NCBI GenBank assembly: GCA_022009815.1
Contig: CP091725.1
Location: forward strand, 2,721,567 to 2,785,566
Reading direction: 5' to 3'
From: Bacteroidales bacterium
Lineage (GTDB): Bacteria > Bacteroidota > Bacteroidia > Bacteroidales > Muribaculaceae
DNA length: 64,000 nt
Shown here piece by piece: positions 59,246 through 64,000 of the stretch; positions within the stretch are counted from its first letter, which is position 1; each line of letters starts with the position of its first letter. The notes under the pieces were generated by a model. That model did not search any database and was not told the origin of the DNA. It worked only from the letters and a program-made list of their open reading frames with translations. The translations under genes were made by a program, and so were the position numbers.

Positions 59246-60931
59246 ATGAGATCTATCGCGTTTGTACTATTAATATCTTCAATCTCAGCAGTCTTTGCCC
59301 AACCTTCCGCAAAATGGACTGTGTTGGGCAAGGAATATGCTGTCGACACGCTGAAGCATTGTCAAGTGGGTCCAGGCACAACGTTGACCATTCTGGACTT
59401 GACTGGAGCGGACAGACAACGGGTGTTTTTCACAACCACCGACCTCGCCAATCCTATCGTGCAAATAAAGACAATCTGCGGCAACAACAATTTGAAGACA
59501 AATCTCACGATTCCGCAAATGATTGAGAACAACGACGACAAAGCAAATGAATATTTTGCAGGTGTAAACGCCGACTTGTTTTCAGCCAACGGCCCTATCG
59601 GCACAACCGTGGTAGACTCAGAGATATTCAAGACCGCACGAAGCACGACTGACTGGTATTCCGTAGGTGCGGACGCTGGAAAAAACCTGCATTTCGGACA
59701 GTATTACACAACGTTCAAACTCTCTTCGACATCAACGGGACAAATGTCGGTAAAAAGTGTAAACACTCCGCGCGAGTCAAACGATTTTGTCATCTACACC
59801 GACAAATATGGTGCTTCGACAGGCACTAAATCATCAGGTGTGGAGGTTGCGGCTGTAGCTGTCGACGGCGGACTGTCGGCACATGGCACTTCCAAATTCC
59901 GAATCACTGGGCTTCCACAGTCAAATGCCGGAAACATGGACATCCCGTCAGGAGGCATCGTTCTCTCTGCCAATGCTTCGTGGTATATGGAGCCGCTGCA
60001 AAAACTGCAGATTGGCGACATCGTTGAGATTACACCGACATTCACGCTCAACGGCAAAGTCGTGGATCAAATCACGGAAATGAGCGGTGGATGCCCGATG
60101 ATTCTGCAGGACGGAAAGATTCTCGACACCGACAAGTTGCTCGACCATCTCTCCTACCGTCGTCCACGCACAGCCATAGGCACCGACCAGTCCGAATCAA
60201 AAATGATACTGATGGTTGTCGACGGCGACAAGTTCAACGCCGGAATCTCCGATGGTGTGACATCAAAAGAGCTGGCTGGAATGATGATTATGGCAGGATG
60301 CAACAACGCCTTGAATTTTGACGGCGGCGGATCGTCGACCATCTATTCAGAAGCACTCGGCACTCTGAACCGCCCAAGCGACGGAAACCTGAGGAAAGTG
60401 AGAAACGGCTGGTTCCTGACGGCTCCGAAGACTACCGACGGCAACATCGCATCGATTGCGTTTGCCGACTACTCGAAGAAACTTAACGTCAACGACTCGT
60501 TCCGACCTGTCGTCTATGGATACAACGGCGACGGTTATCTCGTCAACGCCGACATTGCAGGATACCGGTTGTCGTGCACTCCCGGAAATGGAGTCGAGAT
60601 TTCCGACAATACGGTTTCGTTCAAAGCCACAGGCAACTATCGTCTTGAAGCGGCTTTCGGCTCTGAAAAGGCATCAATGACTGTTGTTGTGGGCGACAAC
60701 GCCGGCGCATCAGCCATCAAGGAAGGCGCATTGAGCATCCGCAGCATCGGCTCCAACGTGGAGATTACAATGCCTTACGATTCCGATGTGCGCATATTCA
60801 ACAGTCTGGGTGTATGTCTGGCTACCGAAAAATGCGACGTAGGAACGACCATCCTGCCAACATCGGGATTGACTCCTGGGCTATACCTCATCGCGACAGA
60901 AAGAGAAATCAAAAAGATTCTAATCAAATAA
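59246..60931 (+). CDS. phosphodiester glycosidase (NAGPA family) with C-terminal sorting domain
   Basis: A 561-aa exported protein (signal ending SAVFAQ). Residues 80-400 are the NAGPA/phosphodiester-glycosidase domain: FAGVNADLFSANGPIGTTVV, GGCPMILQDGKILDTDKL, RRPRTAIGTDQSESKMILMV, the conserved NNALNFDGGGSSTIYSEALG and VRNGWFLTAPK. The human enzyme of this family removes GlcNAc from a GlcNAc-1-phospho-6-mannose diester. The C-terminal 75 residues (NVEITMPYDSDVRIFNSLGV, GLTPGLYLIATEREIKKILI) look like a T9SS type A sorting domain. It starts three bases after the DUF6259 stop. Confidence 0.88.
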   Translation: MRSIAFVLLISSISAVFAQPSAKWTVLGKEYAVDTLKHCQVGPGTTLTILDLTGADRQRVFFTTTDLANPIVQIKTICGNNNLKTNLTIPQMIENNDDKANEYFAGVNADLFSANGPIGTTVVDSEIFKTARSTTDWYSVGADAGKNLHFGQYYTTFKLSSTSTGQMSVKSVNTPRESNDFVIYTDKYGASTGTKSSGVEVAAVAVDGGLSAHGTSKFRITGLPQSNAGNMDIPSGGIVLSANASWYMEPLQKLQIGDIVEITPTFTLNGKVVDQITEMSGGCPMILQDGKILDTDKLLDHLSYRRPRTAIGTDQSESKMILMVVDGDKFNAGISDGVTSKELAGMMIMAGCNNALNFDGGGSSTIYSEALGTLNRPSDGNLRKVRNGWFLTAPKTTDGNIASIAFADYSKKLNVNDSFRPVVYGYNGDGYLVNADIAGYRLSCTPGNGVEISDNTVSFKATGNYRLEAAFGSEKASMTVVVGDNAGASAIKEGALSIRSIGSNVEITMPYDSDVRIFNSLGVCLATEKCDVGTTILPTSGLTPGLYLIATEREIKKILIK

Positions 60932-60962
60932 CTATTTTCTAACTATTAAAAAAACAAACGAA

Positions 60963-62245
60963 ATGAAAACAAATTTACTCTTTGGAGCAGCTTTAATTGC
61001 CAGCTTGGCTGTATCTGCACCTTCGACCAATGCTAAATCTTCAATGGACCACAATCTTAAATGCTTGTGGATGAACACTGACGTGGCTCCTCTCCACACG
61101 TCTGCCCGTCAGGGTGTGGCTGTAAACGGTAAATTCTACCTCCAAAACAAGGACACTCAGAAAATCGAGATTTGGGACCAGACCGGAAAGGTTGGTGAAC
61201 TTGATTCAGGAAAAGGAACAAACATCACCCGCGACGATGCTGGCAACATCATTGTCCGCACTGGTGAGTTCAACACTAACTACAACGTAAACAAGGGCGT
61301 GAGAATCATCTCTCCGACAGGCGAAACCAAAGATTTTGAAATCGCAGGCATTCCTGCCGGCCGTGCCGACTTCTGGGGACACGTTTCTGGCAACGTTTTG
61401 TCAGACAAGGGCGGTATCCTCTACATGGGAACATGGTGGCAACCAAACATGATCGAGGTGCCTATCAAAAACGGCGTTCAGGATGCTGCCAACACTTATC
61501 CTTACAATTTCGTTCCTAACGAGGCTCTGAAAGTTGGCGGTACATTCACCACGACCCACCTCATCAGCAATTATGGATTCGACACTGAGTCTGTGTCTAT
61601 GTTGTCGCCTGATGTCAAGCTCACAAACACCACTTCCGGCAACGGAAACTCTATCTATCGTCTCACTCTCGACGACGAAGGCAACTGGGTGCCTTCTGGT
61701 TTCTACACAACTCCTAACCACAATGGCTGCACCGGTTTTGAGATTTTCCAGCTCAATGGAAAGAAATACATTGTCTATTCTTCCGGTTCAAACAATGCCG
61801 ACGGTTTCACTGTTGCAAAACTTCAGGTAAAGGCAACTCCTGCCAACGAAGATGCCGACAAGGACGTTCGCGTTTCTACAAATATGCCGAGTCTAAGGAA
61901 GACGGTTCCGACGTGTTGTACAAAAACAACGCTTTCTACGGAAACCACCTGAATGTTGAGCCTGCTTCTGACAATTCTGTCTACATCTATCAGTACGTGC
62001 CTAACGCATACATCGCAAAGTATGAGCTTACAATCGAAGATTCTTCTGTTGAAGGCATCGAGGCTGAAAACGATGTTGTTGTTTTCGGTGCTGAGGGCAA
62101 AATCGTTGTTAAAGGCGAGACTCTTGCAAACGTTTACAACACAGCGGGTGCTCTTGTTGCAACAGGTAAAGGCGACATCGACTGCGCTGCCGGCCTCTAC
62201 ATCGTAAAAGTTGGCAACAAAGCGACTAAAGTTGTTGTTAAATAA
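60963..62245 (+). CDS. secreted protein with sorting domain, possible beta-propeller (frame broken near 61892)
   Basis: About 427 aa after adding one A at TCTACAAATATG near 61892, restoring STKYAESKEDGSDVLYKNNA. Signal peptide ALIASLAVSAPSTNA. The body has repeating strand pairs (VAVNGKFYLQNKDTQKIEIW, GTNITRDDAGNIIVRTGEFN, SIYRLTLDDEGNWVPSGFYT, FEIFQLNGKKYIVYSSGSNN) as in a beta-propeller. The last 70 residues (VEGIEAENDVVVFGAEGKIV, LANVYNTAGALVATGKGDID, GLYIVKVGNKATKVVVK) look like a T9SS type A sorting domain. No enzyme family recognised; it could be a surface glycan-binding protein. It follows the NAGPA gene by 31 bases and ends the operon before a terminator. Confidence 0.72.
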
Positions 62246-62269
62246 CATAGACTTTCTTATATAACCAAT

Positions 62270-62316
62270 GGGAAAGACGCATTCTTATGGTTCTCATATG
62301 CGCCTTTCCCTTTTTT
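62270..62316 (+). terminator. terminator of the susC operon
   Basis: GGGAAAGACGCAT and ATGCGCCTTTCCC pair with one mismatch, followed by TTTTTT. Confidence 0.85.
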
Positions 62317-62334
62317 ATCAAAAACAAACACTCT

Positions 62335-64000
62335 ATGACAAAACGATTTCTTTCTGCGGTCCTGCTGACTCTTGCAGTCTGCCCTTTCAATGCTGCTGAA
62401 ATTTCACCGGATACGACATCGATGCAATCGTCGCTAAAATGTCTTTGGAACAGAAGGCAAGGCTGCTCGTGGGCTCTGAAGGAAAAAACGACGGATTAAG
62501 CCACATTGTCCCCGGTGCTGCCGGATGGACTTACGAAATACCAGCGCTCGGTATTCCATCAATAAACTTGGCAGACGGACCTGTGGGCGTTCGCATCAAT
62601 CCAGTTCCGTCGCACGACGCAAAAACTGAATACGACAGCCAAGGACTTCCTGTGGCGTCTTCTTCAACAAGCGACATCACGGATGGCGGAAACCGCTCGT
62701 TCTGCACGTGCTTCCCTTCAACCACCGCTCTTGCCGCCACTTGGGACATCAACGCTGCCGCGCTGCAGGGCAAATGCATGGCCGACGAAGCAAAAGCCTA
62801 CGGTGTCGACATCGTCCTGGCACCGGGCATCAACATTATGCGCAACCCACTCTGCGGGCGCAATTTTGAGTACTTCTCTGAAGACCCAATGCTGACAGGC
62901 AAACTTGCGGCTCACTTGATTCGCGCAATCCAGAAACGAAATCGGCACAAGCCTGAAGCATTTTGTGGCAAACAACCAGCAAACTGGCAAAAAAGTGAAC
63001 GATGCCCGAATCACGCAACGCGCCCTCAGAGAAATCTACCTCAAGGGGTTTGAAATCTGCGTCAAAGAGGCGGATCCGTGGACCGTAATGGGTTCTTACA
63101 ATAAGATTGCCGGACAGTTCACTCAGACAAGTATGGAATTGATGCAGCGTCTGCTGCGCGACGAGTGGGGATACAACGGATTGGTGCTTACCGACTGGAC
63201 CGTGCGCCGACCTACCGTCGACCTTATAAATGCCCGATGCAGCCTGATTATGCCGGGCGATGAGGAAATCGTGAATGAAATTATCGAGGCTGTCAACAAC
63301 GGAAAGCTGTCGATGGAGGCTGTCGACGCCTGCGTGAAAGACGTGCTTGGAATCGTTGCAAAATCAATCACTGCCAAAGGATGGCAGGCAAGCCGACCGA
63401 ATCTTGAATACAATGCCGAGGCTTCACGGAAAATTGCCACTGAGGCTATGGTGTTGCTCAAAAATGAGAAACAGTCTCTCCCACTGAAACAGGGAGCAAA
63501 AATTGCCCTCTTCGGGGTCACCGCATATAAATCAATCGCCGGCGGCACCGGTTCTTCAAATGTCAACAAACCTTACATCACCGACATTTCCACGGGTTTG
63601 GAAAATGCCGGATATCCTATCAACAGCCGATTGGCGGAAATCTACAAGAAATATGCAGATTTCAGAACTGCCTTCGACGACAAATTCCCCGACTGCCCGG
63701 ATTGGCAGAAGATTTCATACCACCGAACCGTCGCTCCTGAGATGGACTTGACAGGAAAAGAAGCCCTGATTTCGGAAGAATTGGAGAAAAGCGATGTGGC
63801 AGTGGTCGTGTTGGGACGCGGTTCGGGTGAAACATCCGACAGATCCATCGAAAACGACTTCAACCTTACGGCTGAGGAGTTGTCCATGATCAACAAAGTG
63901 GGTGCGGCATGCCGCAAGCAAGACAAAAAAATGATTGTCGTGATGAATGTCTGCGGCATGATGGAAACCGACTCTTGGAAATGGAACGCCGACGGAAGAT
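62335..64000 (+). CDS. glycoside hydrolase family 3 enzyme, 3' end outside window (frame broken near 62402 and 62939)
   Basis: Frame repairs: one A added at GCTGAAATTTC near 62402 gives AENFTGYDIDAIVAKMSLEQ; two A's added at CAGAAACGAAATC near 62939 give IQKNEIGTSLKHFVANNQQT. From the start at 62335 about 556 codons are visible. Signal peptide at the N-terminus. GH3 motifs are IPSINLADGPVGVRINPVP, DIVLAPGINIMRNPLCGRNF with EYFSEDP, KHFVANNQQ, and the nucleophile region GYNGLVLTDWTV, followed by the start of the second domain (KIATEAMVLLKNEKQSLPL, KSDVAVVVLGRGSGETSDRS). Exo-acting beta-glucosidase or related activity, likely periplasmic. Separated from the susC operon by a terminator but in the same direction. 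Confidence 0.92.

Overview
The window looks like a contig from a gut-type Bacteroidales, possibly Muribaculaceae. The evidence is SusC/SusD genes, an RprX/RprY two-component pair, Mfa/FimA-type fimbrial genes, putative type IX secretion (T9SS) tails, a Rho with a very long disordered insertion, and promoters of the Bacteroidota type (TTTG, about 19 bases, TAnnTTTG). The family-level assignment is inference. Many conserved genes, including essential ones (rho, proS, aroC's neighbour ybaK, a phosphohexomutase), are broken by one- or two-base losses, nearly all in short homopolymers. I read these as long-read assembly errors and annotate each gene across its break.

Layout. 1-2275: galM end, a flavodoxin lipoprotein, a cupin-gene relic, a small outer-membrane barrel. 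2282-7556: 2-hydroxyacid dehydrogenase, then a three-gene fimbria-like operon (DUF3575 protein, Mfa2-like lipoprotein, DUF6562 adhesin-like lipoprotein). 7862-20179: housekeeping and accessory genes (nhaD, DUF3109, rho, a lactonase, an HTH protein, patB with DUF3737, a MATE pump, ybaK, aroC, a radical SAM gene). 20259-23798: FeoA-FeoB fusion and an acyltransferase. 23771-29088: a tandem duplication of about 2.65 kb. Each unit carries a promoter, a 54-codon leader ORF, a structured leader RNA, a DUF6562 lipoprotein gene and a terminator-like hairpin. 29102-38278: EamA transporter, RNase D-like exonuclease, phosphohexomutase, a 54-aa small protein, rprX/rprY, tRNA-fMet, proS. 38464-38934: five tRNAs.

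39168-46878: a fimbrial island beside the tRNAs. It holds a membrane-anchored AraC-type regulator, six direct repeats that look like an operator array, a consensus promoter, and then DUF3575, Mfa2-like and three fimbrillin genes, the last two with GLUG-type repeats.

47218-64000: a glycan-utilisation locus around a ROK regulator. On the minus strand are a GlcNAc/ManNAc 2-epimerase-like gene, a sugar porter and a DUF4434 protein. On the plus strand are susC, susD, a DUF6259 protein, a phosphodiester glycosidase (NAGPA family), a possible beta-propeller protein and a truncated GH3. The last two complete secreted proteins end in putative T9SS sorting tails. The enzyme set suggests GlcNAc-containing, possibly phosphodiester-linked, glycans; this is inference.
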